DNA of 44,185 bases, taken from assembly GCF_002954705.1 (NCBI RefSeq), contig NZ_MSCO01000001.1, forward strand, positions 1,761,266-1,805,450, given 5' to 3'. Position 1 is the stretch's first letter. Each line of letters starts with the position of its first letter. Shown here one piece after another: positions 1 to 8,440 of the stretch. Source of the stretch: Aliivibrio sifiae. GTDB lineage: Bacteria > Pseudomonadota > Gammaproteobacteria > Enterobacterales > Vibrionaceae. Under the pieces are notes generated by a model. The model was given only the letters and a program-made list of their open reading frames with translations. It did not search any database and was not told the DNA's origin. A program made the translations under genes and the position numbers.

Positions 1-131
1 AGCCATTTTGGTAGGGCTTTTTTATTTCCACTTTCCTCATAATTCCCCCTATTTCTCTATGGTTTGCCCTACTTAATTACCTCAAAGTGTAATAAAATGA
101 CCTCATAATTATAGTTCGGAGAAATGTCGTC
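1..131. promoter_or_regulatory. Leader region upstream of pflA
   Basis: The first bases contain a GCC...GGGC pair followed by a run of T, which looks like the 3' part of a terminator for a plus-strand gene lying before the window. pflB is the usual neighbour of pflA, so it is the likely candidate, but it is not visible. The rest is AT-rich. A ribosome binding site (CGGAGA, about 117-122) lies about 10 bases before the pflA ATG. I see no clear FNR or ArcA palindrome here. Confidence 0.45.
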
Positions 132-869
132 ATGTCTGTAGGTCGTATTCACTCTTTTGAATCTTGTGGTACCGTTGATGGTCCAGGTATTCGCTTTATC
201 ATCTTTTTGCAAGGCTGCTTAATGCGTTGCATGTATTGCCATAATCGCGATACTTGGGATACCCATGAAGGTAAAGAAGTTACTGTCACAGAGTTAATTG
301 AAGAAGCGAAAAGCTATCGTCATTTCATGAAAGCATCTGGCGGCGGCATTACTTGTTCTGGTGGCGAAGCGATGCTTCAACCTGAATTTGTTCGTGATTT
401 CTTCCGTGCAGCACAAGCTGAAGGCATGCATACGTGCTTAGATACTAATGGCTATATTCGTAAACATAGCGATGTTATAGATGAAGTATTGGAAGCCTCT
501 GATCTTGTTATGCTTGACCTTAAACAAATGAAAGATGACGTTCATAAAGAATTCATTGGTGTATCCAACGCTCGTGTTCTAGATTTTGCTCGTTACTTAC
601 ACAAAATCGGTCAAAAAACATGGATCCGCTACGTAATTGTTCCTGGTTATACTGACGATGAAGAATCAGCACACCTACTTGGTGAATTCATTAAAGACAT
701 GGATAACATTGAGAAAATTGAATTGCTTCCTTACCACCAATTAGGTGCACATAAATGGGAAGCGATGGGGCTTAGCTACCCTCTTGAAGGCGTTAATCCT
801 CCTTCTAAAGAAACAATGGAAAAAATGGTAGAGATCTTAAGTCAATATAACAATAACGTTAAATACTAA
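132..869 (+). CDS. pflA: Pyruvate formate-lyase 1-activating enzyme
   Basis: This is a radical S-adenosylmethionine enzyme. It abstracts a hydrogen from a glycine of pyruvate formate-lyase, creating the glycyl radical that lets PflB cleave pyruvate to acetyl-CoA and formate under anaerobic conditions in the cytoplasm. The 245-residue length is normal for PflA. The cluster-binding CX3CX2C motif is Cys29-Cys33-Cys36, the same numbering as in E. coli. The N-terminal segment with TVDGPGIR and the [11 protein letters not shown] motif (SAM binding) are also typical. The start is supported by an upstream GGAGA. A strong hairpin at 897-921 closes the transcript. The partner pflB is probably upstream, outside the window. 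Confidence 0.97.
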   Translation: MSVGRIHSFESCGTVDGPGIRFIIFLQGCLMRCMYCHNRDTWDTHEGKEVTVTELIEEAKSYRHFMKASGGGITCSGGEAMLQPEFVRDFFRAAQAEGMHTCLDTNGYIRKHSDVIDEVLEASDLVMLDLKQMKDDVHKEFIGVSNARVLDFARYLHKIGQKTWIRYVIVPGYTDDEESAHLLGEFIKDMDNIEKIELLPYHQLGAHKWEAMGLSYPLEGVNPPSKETMEKMVEILSQYNNNVKY

Positions 870-896
870 CCATTTTACTCATCCTAAATTTATTCT

Positions 897-921
897 AAAT
901 GCCCGACTATCGGGCATTTTT
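897..921 (+). terminator. Rho-independent terminator of pflA
   Basis: Two 10-base arms, AAATGCCCGA at 897-906 and TCGGGCATTT at 910-919, enclose a 3-base loop and run into five T. The hairpin contains an ATG at 899 that is in frame with the next gene. That position is therefore unlikely to be a translation start. Confidence 0.9.
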
Positions 922-934
922 ATTGGAAAAAATC

Positions 935-2101
935 ATGTATCAATTAAGCTTCTCATTAAAAGAATTCCTTGCGGAGTACTGGCAGAAAAAACCTGTCATT
1001 ATTAAAGGCGGTTTTGAAAACTTCCAAGACCCTGTTACTCCTGAAGAACTGGCGGGTTTAACACTAGAAAGTGATGTCGATTCTCGCTTTGTATCCAATT
1101 TAAATAACGAATGGAAAGCAGAACACGGCCCATTGAGCGAAGAGTTATTTGATACGCTTGGCGAAACCAATTGGTCTATTATTGTTCAAGCGGCTAACCA
1201 CTGGCACGAAGGTGCAGCAGAGTTATTTAAGCCATTCAAACAAATGCCAAACTGGTTATTTGATGACATCATGATCAGCTACTCTGTGCCTGATGGTGGC
1301 GTTGGTCCACACATCGATCAATACGATGTTTTCATCATTCAAGGTCAAGGTAAACGTCATTGGCGTGTTGGTGATATTGGTGAATACGAAGAAGAACACC
1401 GTCATGGCGCATTAAAGCAAATCACAGGTTTTGATCCTATCATTGATCAAATCTTAGAACCTGGTGATATTCTTTATATCCCACCGGGCTTCCCACATGA
1501 TGGCTATGCACTAGAACCATCAATGAGCTATTCTGCTGGCTTCCGCTCTCCAAAAGAGCAAGAGTTAGTAAGTAATTTTGCTGATTTCATTATTGAAAAT
1601 GAAAAAAGTGATGTGCATTACCACAACCCAGATCTTCAAGCACAAGATCACGGCACTAAAATTACGACACAAAGCTTTGAAGACCTAAAAGCGATGATGT
1701 TAAATGCTATGTCGGATGAACAAACGCTAAAGCAATTTATGGGTGAATATTTAAGTAATTCTCGTCATCATTTAAACATCCTTCCTGATTCTGAAAAATG
1801 GACAACTGAAGAGTTATTAAGCTATTTACAATCAGGACAAGCTCTGATTAAAGTTGCAGGTATTCGTGCCTTCTATCATGAAGCTGAAGCATGTGAGGAT
1901 AATATGACGCTTTATATTGATGGTGAAAGCTATGTTTTCCCACTGGCAGTAAAAAATGATGTCATCGCTTTATGTGAAGCTTCAGAATTTACACTTCTTG
2001 ATATAGAAAATTTACTACAAGATCCACATTCAGTGTCTAACTTACTGCAGTTTGTAAATACCGGTTACTGGTTCGTAGAATCAGAGGAAGACGAAGAATA
2101 A
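935..2101 (+). CDS. roxA: Ribosomal protein L16 arginine hydroxylase (cupin/JmjC-type 2-oxoglutarate oxygenase)
   Basis: This 388-residue protein belongs to the YcfD/RoxA family of Fe(II)- and 2-oxoglutarate-dependent oxygenases, which hydroxylate an arginine in ribosomal protein L16. The iron ligands are visible as an HxD pair, His126 and Asp128 (in GPHIDQYD), and His188 (in PPGFPHDG). E. coli YcfD has them one residue earlier. A winged-helix-like C-terminal part follows. The frame stays open upstream to an ATG at 899, but that codon lies inside the pflA terminator hairpin. The ATG at 935 has GGAAAA just upstream and matches the family N-terminus (MxYQL). The gene shares its strand with pflA but probably has its own promoter or relies on read-through. 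Confidence 0.93.
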   Translation: MYQLSFSLKEFLAEYWQKKPVIIKGGFENFQDPVTPEELAGLTLESDVDSRFVSNLNNEWKAEHGPLSEELFDTLGETNWSIIVQAANHWHEGAAELFKPFKQMPNWLFDDIMISYSVPDGGVGPHIDQYDVFIIQGQGKRHWRVGDIGEYEEEHRHGALKQITGFDPIIDQILEPGDILYIPPGFPHDGYALEPSMSYSAGFRSPKEQELVSNFADFIIENEKSDVHYHNPDLQAQDHGTKITTQSFEDLKAMMLNAMSDEQTLKQFMGEYLSNSRHHLNILPDSEKWTTEELLSYLQSGQALIKVAGIRAFYHEAEACEDNMTLYIDGESYVFPLAVKNDVIALCEASEFTLLDIENLLQDPHSVSNLLQFVNTGYWFVESEEDEE

Positions 2102-2104
2102 AAA

Positions 2105-2132
2105 AAGCGCGATATAAATAGATTATCGCGCT
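2105..2132 (+). terminator. Hairpin after roxA
   Basis: Arms AAGCGCGATA and TATCGCGCTT are separated by nine bases just after the roxA stop codon. There is no T run, so it may protect the 3' end or act together with the stronger hairpin at 2171-2204. A small hairpin AGCCTG/CAGGCT lies between them at about 2134-2149. Confidence 0.6.
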
Positions 2133-2170
2133 TAAGCCTGTCACAGGCTGAATGATTAAAAACTGAAATT

Positions 2171-2204
2171 GCCATCATAATTAATCGAATTATGATGGCT
2201 TTTT
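2171..2204. terminator. Convergent terminator between roxA and oppF
   Basis: Perfect 12-base arms GCCATCATAATT (2171-2182) and AATTATGATGGC (2188-2199) surround a 5-base loop. On the plus strand five T follow. On the minus strand the U tract is weaker, so this works best for roxA but also lies immediately after oppF. Confidence 0.85.
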
Positions 2205-2207
2205 ACA

Positions 2208-3203
2208 TTAGATATCGGTTACAGCTAAACAAGAAACGGCGTGTACATCTGTTCCTTTTAGCTCTGGTTTAGTCTGTGCACATATATCTGTAGCTTGAGG
2301 ACAACGAGTACGGAATACACAACCAGAAGGTGGACTGATTGGTGAAGGTAAATCACCTTCTAGCATCTCAATTACCTTTGCTCTTTCAAGCTTTGGATCT
2401 GGAATTGGTACTGCTGACATTAGCGCTTTTGTATACGGGTGTTTAGGGTTGCTAAATAACGCATCTGACTCACCCAATTCAACCTCATTACCTAAATACA
2501 TAACCAATACACGATCAGAAATGTGCTTCACTACTGATAAGTCATGAGCAATGAAAACTAAGCTTAATCCTAACTCTTTTTGTAGCTCTTTCAGTAGATT
2601 TACTACTTGTGCTTGAATTGAAACATCCAGAGCTGAAACTGGTTCATCACAGATGATCATTTTTGGTTTTAAAATAAGCGCACGCGCAATACCGATACGC
2701 TGACATTGCCCACCAGAGAATTCATGAGGGTAACGGTTAATAACATTAGGTAATAAACCTACCTTTGCCATCATTTCTTTTACCCTATCTTTCACTTCAT
2801 CTTTTGTCAGTTTTGGATAGAAGGTTTGTAATGGTTCAGCAATAATATCGCCTACAGTCATACGTGGATTAAGAGAAGCAAGTGGATCTTGGAAGATCAT
2901 TTGAATCTCTTTACGTTTTTGGCGTAATGGCTCATCTTCCAGTTTAGTCAAGTCCTGACCAAGCCACACAACTTCACCTTCTGTTGCTTCGACTAAACCA
3001 ATAATTGCACGAGCAAACGTTGATTTACCACAACCAGACTCACCAACAACACCCAATGTTTCGCCTTCATATAAGCGAACGTTTACACCATCTACCGCTT
3101 TTAAATTTGCAGGTTTCGCCCAAGGCCACACTGATTTTGATGGAATGCTAAAGTGAACTTTTAAGTTCTTTATGTCTAATATTAATTTTTTATCTGCTGA
3201 CAT
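2208..3203 (-). CDS. oppF: Oligopeptide ABC transporter, ATP-binding protein OppF
   Basis: This is one of the two nucleotide-binding subunits that power oligopeptide import through OppBC. Walker A (GESGCGKST), the signature FSGGQCQR and Walker B (MIICDEP) are present. The C-terminal oligopeptide-transporter extension carries cysteines (GCVFRTRCP) characteristic of OppD/OppF proteins. The motif LYEGETLGVVGESGCGKS closely resembles enterobacterial OppF. The frame can be extended to a GTG at 3209. The ATG at 3203 is preferred because it overlaps the oppD stop codon as TAATG and has AGGAG eight bases upstream. This overlap implies translational coupling with oppD. It is the last gene of the operon. 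Confidence 0.95.
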   Translation of the reverse strand: MSADKKLILDIKNLKVHFSIPSKSVWPWAKPANLKAVDGVNVRLYEGETLGVVGESGCGKSTFARAIIGLVEATEGEVVWLGQDLTKLEDEPLRQKRKEIQMIFQDPLASLNPRMTVGDIIAEPLQTFYPKLTKDEVKDRVKEMMAKVGLLPNVINRYPHEFSGGQCQRIGIARALILKPKMIICDEPVSALDVSIQAQVVNLLKELQKELGLSLVFIAHDLSVVKHISDRVLVMYLGNEVELGESDALFSNPKHPYTKALMSAVPIPDPKLERAKVIEMLEGDLPSPISPPSGCVFRTRCPQATDICAQTKPELKGTDVHAVSCLAVTDI

Positions 3204-4168
3204 TACCACGTCTCCTGTTCAGAAAAACAAGCACGTAAACGACCGTTTGCAAATGGTTGCAGTATCGGTGCTTCTTGCTTACAACGGTCCATTACACGAT
3301 GACAACGCTCTTGATAAGGGCAGCCTGTAGGTAATCGAAGTAAGTTTGGTGGATTACCAGGGATAGTTGATAAAATCTCACCCTCTTGATCTAAACGAGG
3401 AATAGCTTTTAACAGACCTTCTGCGTATGGATGGCTTGGCTCATAGAAAATTTCATTCACTGAACCATATTCCATTGTACGACCTGCGTACATAACCAAC
3501 ACTTTGTCACACGAACCAGCTACCACACCCAAATCATGGGTGATCATAATAATAGCGGTGTTAAATTCACTTTTAAGTTCATTCAATAACTGCATGATTT
3601 GTGCTTGAATCGTTACATCTAGTGCCGTTGTTGGTTCATCAGCGATCAATAATTTTGGACGACATAATAATGCCATTGCTATCATTACACGTTGACGCAT
3701 ACCACCTGAAAACTCATGCGGATACATAGTAATACGCTTACGAGCTTCTGGTATTTTAACCGCTTCTAGCATACGAACTGATTCTTCAAATGCTTCTGCT
3801 TTACCCATGCCTTTATGCAACATTAATACTTCCATTAGCTGGTCGCTAACTTTCATATATGGATTTAGAGACGTCATTGGATCTTGGAAAATCATTGCCA
3901 TCTGTTCCGCACGAATTTTATTCAGCTCTTTTTCAGGAAGATTTAGAACCTCTCTACCTTCAAATTTTGCGCTACCAGTAATAATACCGTTTTTAGCTAA
4001 TAGACCCATTAGTGCAAATACTGTCTGTGACTTACCAGAGCCTGACTCACCTACGATGCCCAATGTCTCACCTTGCTGAAGTGAAAAATTTAAATCATTT
4101 ACTGCGGTTACGTTACCATCTTGAGTTGTAAACTCTACGCGCAGATCTTTTACATCTAATAAACTCAT
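3203..4168 (-). CDS. oppD: Oligopeptide ABC transporter, ATP-binding protein OppD
   Basis: This is the second ATPase of the oligopeptide importer, acting on the cytoplasmic face with OppF. It has Walker A GESGSGKSQ, the Q-loop region MIFQDPMTSLNPY, the signature FSGGMRQR, Walker B LLIADEPTTALD and the H-loop ITHD. The C-terminal cysteine segment (TGCPYQERC) marks the peptide-transporter subclass. At 321 residues it is slightly shorter than E. coli OppD (337). AGGAAAG lies upstream of the ATG. It follows oppC after about 50 bases, and its last base is shared with the oppF start codon. Confidence 0.95.
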   Translation of the reverse strand: MSLLDVKDLRVEFTTQDGNVTAVNDLNFSLQQGETLGIVGESGSGKSQTVFALMGLLAKNGIITGSAKFEGREVLNLPEKELNKIRAEQMAMIFQDPMTSLNPYMKVSDQLMEVLMLHKGMGKAEAFEESVRMLEAVKIPEARKRITMYPHEFSGGMRQRVMIAMALLCRPKLLIADEPTTALDVTIQAQIMQLLNELKSEFNTAIIMITHDLGVVAGSCDKVLVMYAGRTMEYGSVNEIFYEPSHPYAEGLLKAIPRLDQEGEILSTIPGNPPNLLRLPTGCPYQERCHRVMDRCKQEAPILQPFANGRLRACFSEQETW

Positions 4169-4218
4169 AATTCTTTCCTACTCAAATTTGTTTAATAATT
4201 AGCTGTCCACACAGAGAA

Positions 4219-5121
4219 TTATCTGTCTTTTGGATCCAGCGCATCACGTAAACCATCACCCACGTAGTTAAAGCAAAATAAGGTAACAACCATAAATAAA
4301 GCGGGGAAAGTTAGTTGCCAAATAGCGACTTCCATTGTTTGAGAGCCTTCTTGAAGTAAAGCCCCCCAGCTTGTCATTGGCTCTTGAACACCAAGACCGA
4401 GGAAGGATAAGAAAGATTCTGTTAAGATCATACTTGGGATAAGTAACGTTGAATAAACAGCAACAATACCTAATACGTTTGGAACGATATGGCGAGTGAT
4501 GATACCCCACTTGCTCACACCACAAACGTGTGCCGCTTCGATAAACTCTTTACTACGTAAGCTCAGTGTCTGACCACGAACTATACGAGCCATATCAAGC
4601 CAAGCAATTGCACCGATAGCAACAAAGATAAGTACGATATTACGGCCAAAGAATGTCACTAGTACAATTACGAGGAACATAAATGGGACCGCATATAAAA
4701 TCTCAATAAAACGCATCATGATACGGTCGACTTTACCGCCAACAAATCCTGAAGTTGCACCATAAAGCGTACCGATAAGTACCGCGACAAATGCACCGAG
4801 GATACCAACCATTAATGAAATTCTTCCACCAACTAAAGTTCGAACAAAAAGATCTCGCCCTAAACTATCTGTACCAAAAAGGTGAGTCATACTTGGTGCT
4901 TCATGCAATGCATACCAATCGGTATCATCATAAGCATACTGACTAAACATAGGTAAAAAAATCACAGCTAATGTCATTACTGTAAGCACACAAAGGCTTA
5001 TCATTGCCGCTTTGTTTCGCATAAAACGAAGACGCGCATCTTGCCATAAACTACGACCTTCAATCTCTAGATTTTCTGAGAACTTTTCGATCGCTTCTAA
5101 ATTTTCTTTTTTAGTTAACAT
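4219..5121 (-). CDS. oppC: Oligopeptide ABC transporter, permease OppC
   Basis: This is one of the two inner-membrane permease subunits that form the translocation path with OppB. The 300-residue protein has a cytoplasmic N-terminal tail of about 40 residues. Hydrophobic segments follow, starting near residues 40-60. The permease EAA loop is seen as EAAHVCGVSKWGIITRHIVP and contacts the ATPases. The motif HLFGTDSLGRDLFVR is typical of OppC/DppC proteins. It lies 14 bases after oppB and is clearly co-transcribed. Confidence 0.95.
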   Translation of the reverse strand: MLTKKENLEAIEKFSENLEIEGRSLWQDARLRFMRNKAAMISLCVLTVMTLAVIFLPMFSQYAYDDTDWYALHEAPSMTHLFGTDSLGRDLFVRTLVGGRISLMVGILGAFVAVLIGTLYGATSGFVGGKVDRIMMRFIEILYAVPFMFLVIVLVTFFGRNIVLIFVAIGAIAWLDMARIVRGQTLSLRSKEFIEAAHVCGVSKWGIITRHIVPNVLGIVAVYSTLLIPSMILTESFLSFLGLGVQEPMTSWGALLQEGSQTMEVAIWQLTFPALFMVVTLFCFNYVGDGLRDALDPKDR

Positions 5122-5135
5122 ACGTCCGTCCCCTA

Positions 5136-6056
5136 TTAAAAACGAATTTTCGGGTCAATTACAGCTAGTAATACATCAACAATCGCGTTGAATAAGATAA
5201 ATAGGAAACCAATTAAAATGGTAACCCCCATTACTAACGAATAATCACGGTTAAAAGCTGCATTTACGAATAACTTACCAATACCTGGCAAACCAAAAAT
5301 GGTTTCGATAACAACAGAACCGGTGATAATACCTACGAATGCTGGACCCATATAAGAAACAACAGGTAGCATTGCTGGTTTTAACGCATGTTTTAGAACG
5401 ATGTAGCGGTAACTTAATCCTTTTGCTCGAGCCGTACGAATAAAGTTACTATTAAGTGTTTCAATCATGCTACCGCGAGTGATACGAGCAAACGTTGCTA
5501 CGTAGAGAAAGGACATACCCATAATTGGTAAAAACATGTATTTAAATGAACCATCATGCCAGCCCCCGGCAGAGAACCAACCAAGTTCAATAGAAAAGAG
5601 ATAAATAAGTGCAGGGGCCAATACAAAGGATGGCATTACGACCCCTATCATGGCTGTTGACATTATACTGTAATCTAACCAGGTATTTTGCCTCAATGCG
5701 GCTAACGTACCAATGGAGACACCAAGTACAACGGTAAAGATAAAGGCAAAAAAACCGACTTTTGCAGAAACGGGTAATGCCGCTTCAACCAGCTCATTAA
5801 CTGTGTAATCTTGGTATTTAAATGATGGTCCAAAATCACCTTGCAGAATGTTTCCAAGGTAAGTGGTGTATTGTTCAAATACAGGCTTATCTAAACCATA
5901 CTTTGCATTGATATTCGCCATTACTTCTGGCGGAAGTGGCCGTTCTGTAGAAAATGGGTTACCAGGAGCAAACCTCATTAAAAAAAATGAGATAGTGATC
6001 AATACCAACATTGTTGGGATTGCTTCAAGGATCCGTTTGATAATGAATTGAAACAT
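5136..6056 (-). CDS. oppB: Oligopeptide ABC transporter, permease OppB
   Basis: This is the other membrane permease of the Opp importer, with 306 residues, the length seen in E. coli. It starts with an N-terminal transmembrane helix (residues about 9-28) followed by the family motif FLMRFAPGNPF. Several more hydrophobic segments follow, and the EAA-type loop near RTARAKGLSYRYIVLKHALK. The ATG is preceded by GGAAGAG. About 105 bases with a strong hairpin separate it from oppA. This is the usual arrangement for making more binding protein than permease. Confidence 0.95.
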   Translation of the reverse strand: MFQFIIKRILEAIPTMLVLITISFFLMRFAPGNPFSTERPLPPEVMANINAKYGLDKPVFEQYTTYLGNILQGDFGPSFKYQDYTVNELVEAALPVSAKVGFFAFIFTVVLGVSIGTLAALRQNTWLDYSIMSTAMIGVVMPSFVLAPALIYLFSIELGWFSAGGWHDGSFKYMFLPIMGMSFLYVATFARITRGSMIETLNSNFIRTARAKGLSYRYIVLKHALKPAMLPVVSYMGPAFVGIITGSVVIETIFGLPGIGKLFVNAAFNRDYSLVMGVTILIGFLFILFNAIVDVLLAVIDPKIRF

Positions 6057-6105
6057 AATTCACTCTTCCAGTCTGTGACAAAAAATAAAATAAAGATCGA
6101 TCTAA

Positions 6106-6133
6106 CCACTACACGCTATCCTGCGTGTAGTGG
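6106..6133. terminator. Intercistronic hairpin between oppA and oppB
   Basis: Perfect 11-base arms CCACTACACGC (6106-6116) and GCGTGTAGTGG (6123-6133) enclose a 6-base loop. The T run lies on the plus-strand side, so in the direction of opp transcription (minus) this is a stem without an immediate U tract. It probably stabilises the oppA message or only partly attenuates transcription into oppB. Confidence 0.7.
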
Positions 6134-6161
6134 CTTTTTTTATAGTTTTAGTTACTACTAA

Positions 6162-7826
6162 TTACTTAGCTTTGATGTAAAGATCTTTTGAGTAGATTTT
6201 CTCTTCTGCGTTTCCTGTTGGGAAACCACCAACTTGAGGGGATAATAGACGAGATTTAACGTACTGATAGATAGGCGCAATTGGCATATCTTTCGCTAAT
6301 AGCTGCTCAGCTTGTAGATAGATAGCAGTACGCTCTTCTTCTGAAGTTGATGCCAATGCTTTTTCAATCAATGCATCATATTCAGCACTTCCGTAATGTT
6401 GACCGCCAGTTGTATTCTTACTAACCATTAATGTTAAAAAAGCAGATGCTTCATTGTAATCACCACACCAGCCAGCACGTGCTACTTCAAATTGACCTTG
6501 GTCTTTTGAATCTAGGTAGGTTTTCCATTCTTGGTTTTCTAAAACAACTTCTAAGCCAAGAGTCTTCTTCCACATAGAGCCTGCAGCGACTGCAATTTTC
6601 TTATGGTTTTCTGACGTATTGTATAGAAGAGTAAATTTAAGTGGATTTTCAGGACCAAAGCCGGCTTCAGCTAATAGACGTTTTGCTTCAGCATTCCGTT
6701 CATCTTGCGTCATTTTTCCGTAAACAGGAAGCTCAGGGTTAAAGCCTGCAGTAATTTCTGGTGTTAAGAAATACGCTGGTTTTTGACCTTGGCCTAAAAT
6801 GACATCAGAAATAATTGGGCGGTCAATGGCATAAGAGATAGCTTTACGAACTCGAACGTCATCAAACGGTGCTTTTTTTGTATTAAACGAGTAGTAGTAA
6901 GTACATAGACTACCAACAACTGAAACAGATTCAGGCTCTTCTTTTTTTAGGCGTTTAAAGTGCTCCACAGGCAATTCGTTTGTAAAATCCAACTCGCCAG
7001 AAAGGAAACGATTCATTTCTGACACTTGATTTTCAATCGGTAAGAAAGTGACTTTATTGATTTTCGTATTCGCGTTATCCCAATACTGTTCGTTACGAAC
7101 TAGATCTAAACGCTCATTCACAACCCATTGGTCAACAACATAAGCACCATTACCAACAAAATTACCCGGCTTAGTCCACTGGTCACCAAATTTTTCAATC
7201 GTTGCTTTATGAACAGGTTTTACTGTTGTGTGACCCATCATTTTAACAAAGTAAGGAACAGCAGTATCAAGTTGAACTTCTAAAGTGTTGGCATCAATTG
7301 CTTTAACACCTAGTTCACTCTTATCTTTTTTACCCGCAACGATGTCTTTAGCATTCGCCATCTTAGTATATTCCATATACCAAGAGTAAGGAGATGCAGT
7401 TGCAGGATCAACAGCACGTTGGAAGCTGTATACGAAATCATCTGCAGTTACAGGATCGCCATTTGACCACTTAGCATCTTTACGTAAATGGAAAATAAAT
7501 TTTTGGTTGTCCGTTGTTTCCCAACTTTCTGCAACACCAGGAATGGTATTACCTTCTGCATCTTGATTCACCAGACCTTCAAGTAAATCACGAATCACGT
7601 GAGACTCAGGTACACCTTGAGACTTATGAGGATCAAGAGTTGCAACTTCAGTACCATTACCACGAGTCAGTTCTTGAACATCTGCATAAACCACTTCTGT
7701 CGACATTGGTTTTTCAGCAGGTTTAGTTTCTTTAACTGGTTGCTCTGCGGTTTTATCTCCACAGCCGACAAGTGTTAGTGACAGGCCACCAAGCAAGATC
7801 GCTTGTGTAATTTTATTCTTATACAT
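6162..7826 (-). CDS. oppA: Oligopeptide ABC transporter, substrate-binding lipoprotein OppA
   Basis: This 554-residue peptide-binding protein (SBP family 5) captures oligopeptides in the periplasm and delivers them to OppBC. The N-terminus is a lipoprotein signal: a basic start, a hydrophobic core and the lipobox LVGC with Cys22. A short acidic/proline linker rich in KETKPAEKP follows before the folded domain. E. coli OppA is a soluble periplasmic protein, so a membrane anchor is a difference. Family motifs include VAESWETTDNQKFIFHLR and NPLKFTLLYNTSENHKKIA. GGAG lies seven bases before the ATG. It is the first gene of the operon, with a promoter inside the AT-rich 7827-8440 region. Confidence 0.94.
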   Translation of the reverse strand: MYKNKITQAILLGGLSLTLVGCGDKTAEQPVKETKPAEKPMSTEVVYADVQELTRGNGTEVATLDPHKSQGVPESHVIRDLLEGLVNQDAEGNTIPGVAESWETTDNQKFIFHLRKDAKWSNGDPVTADDFVYSFQRAVDPATASPYSWYMEYTKMANAKDIVAGKKDKSELGVKAIDANTLEVQLDTAVPYFVKMMGHTTVKPVHKATIEKFGDQWTKPGNFVGNGAYVVDQWVVNERLDLVRNEQYWDNANTKINKVTFLPIENQVSEMNRFLSGELDFTNELPVEHFKRLKKEEPESVSVVGSLCTYYYSFNTKKAPFDDVRVRKAISYAIDRPIISDVILGQGQKPAYFLTPEITAGFNPELPVYGKMTQDERNAEAKRLLAEAGFGPENPLKFTLLYNTSENHKKIAVAAGSMWKKTLGLEVVLENQEWKTYLDSKDQGQFEVARAGWCGDYNEASAFLTLMVSKNTTGGQHYGSAEYDALIEKALASTSEEERTAIYLQAEQLLAKDMPIAPIYQYVKSRLLSPQVGGFPTGNAEEKIYSKDLYIKAK

Positions 7827-8440
7827 GCATTAACTCCAATACATTTTATTTAGCTTCCATGACACTCTTCGGGCAAAACGACTTGCCAATCATTTATTAT
7901 CTAAAAACGTGAAATACGCTTAAAAAACATAAAAACCTTCGAAGAATTGTGGGAAACATTATCAATCATTGAAGTAACTTGCCACATTTTTGTTACAAAA
8001 CGCCTAATAATTTTTAAAAACATCACAATCAGCAGGATAAACGACCACATTTTAACCTTTCAGTAAATATGAGTACCAATACACTATAAAAAAAATAAAA
8101 TTTCATACTATTTCGACTAGAAGAATATTAAAAAAAGAATAGAAAGCTAAAAAACCGCTCAAAATACAGATAAAAACACTAATTAATAGCTTTTTTTACG
8201 CAAAAAAGTTAATTAACTCTAATAATTAAGCACCTTAATTAACGCAATACATAAAACATAAATTTTAGACAGACCCTTCATTATTTTAGCTGAATTACAA
8301 ATAAAACATGTTGATTATCCTAGATTGCTACCAAACTCAGCATCGCAATTGGATATTTATAAAATATGAACAAAAATAGTAGCAATGCTGAATTTTTCAG
8401 CAGCAATCCATTTAGGATTAATTAATCAAGGATGTTATTT
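7827..8440. promoter_or_regulatory. Divergent regulatory region between oppA and the chitinase gene
   Basis: About 600 bases without a gene, very AT-rich, and holding the promoters of oppA (minus) and chiA (plus). I cannot fix the -35 and -10 boxes. A perfect CRP site was not found. The part next to chiA, 8324-8419, carries several overlapping inverted repeats, listed separately. The remainder is mostly A and T tracts and repeated TTAATTAA motifs. Confidence 0.6.
8324..8419 (+). promoter_or_regulatory. Overlapping inverted repeats in the chitinase leader
   Basis: The segment 8379-8392 can pair in three ways that exclude one another. GTAGCAAT (8379-8386) is the exact complement of ATTGCTAC (8324-8331). 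GCAATGCTGA (8382-8391) pairs with TCAGCATCGC (8337-8346) with one wobble or mismatch. TGCTGAA (8386-8392) forms a perfect hairpin with TTCAGCA (8396-8402). A short AATCC/GGATT hairpin (8405-8419) follows, then the ribosome binding site AAGGA (8428-8432). It could be a protein operator or an RNA leader; no promoter has been mapped, so the role is open. Confidence 0.45.

Noticed and set aside
899-934. Extra 12 codons at the start of roxA
   Set aside because: They are encoded by the pflA terminator hairpin, lack a ribosome binding site and do not match the family.
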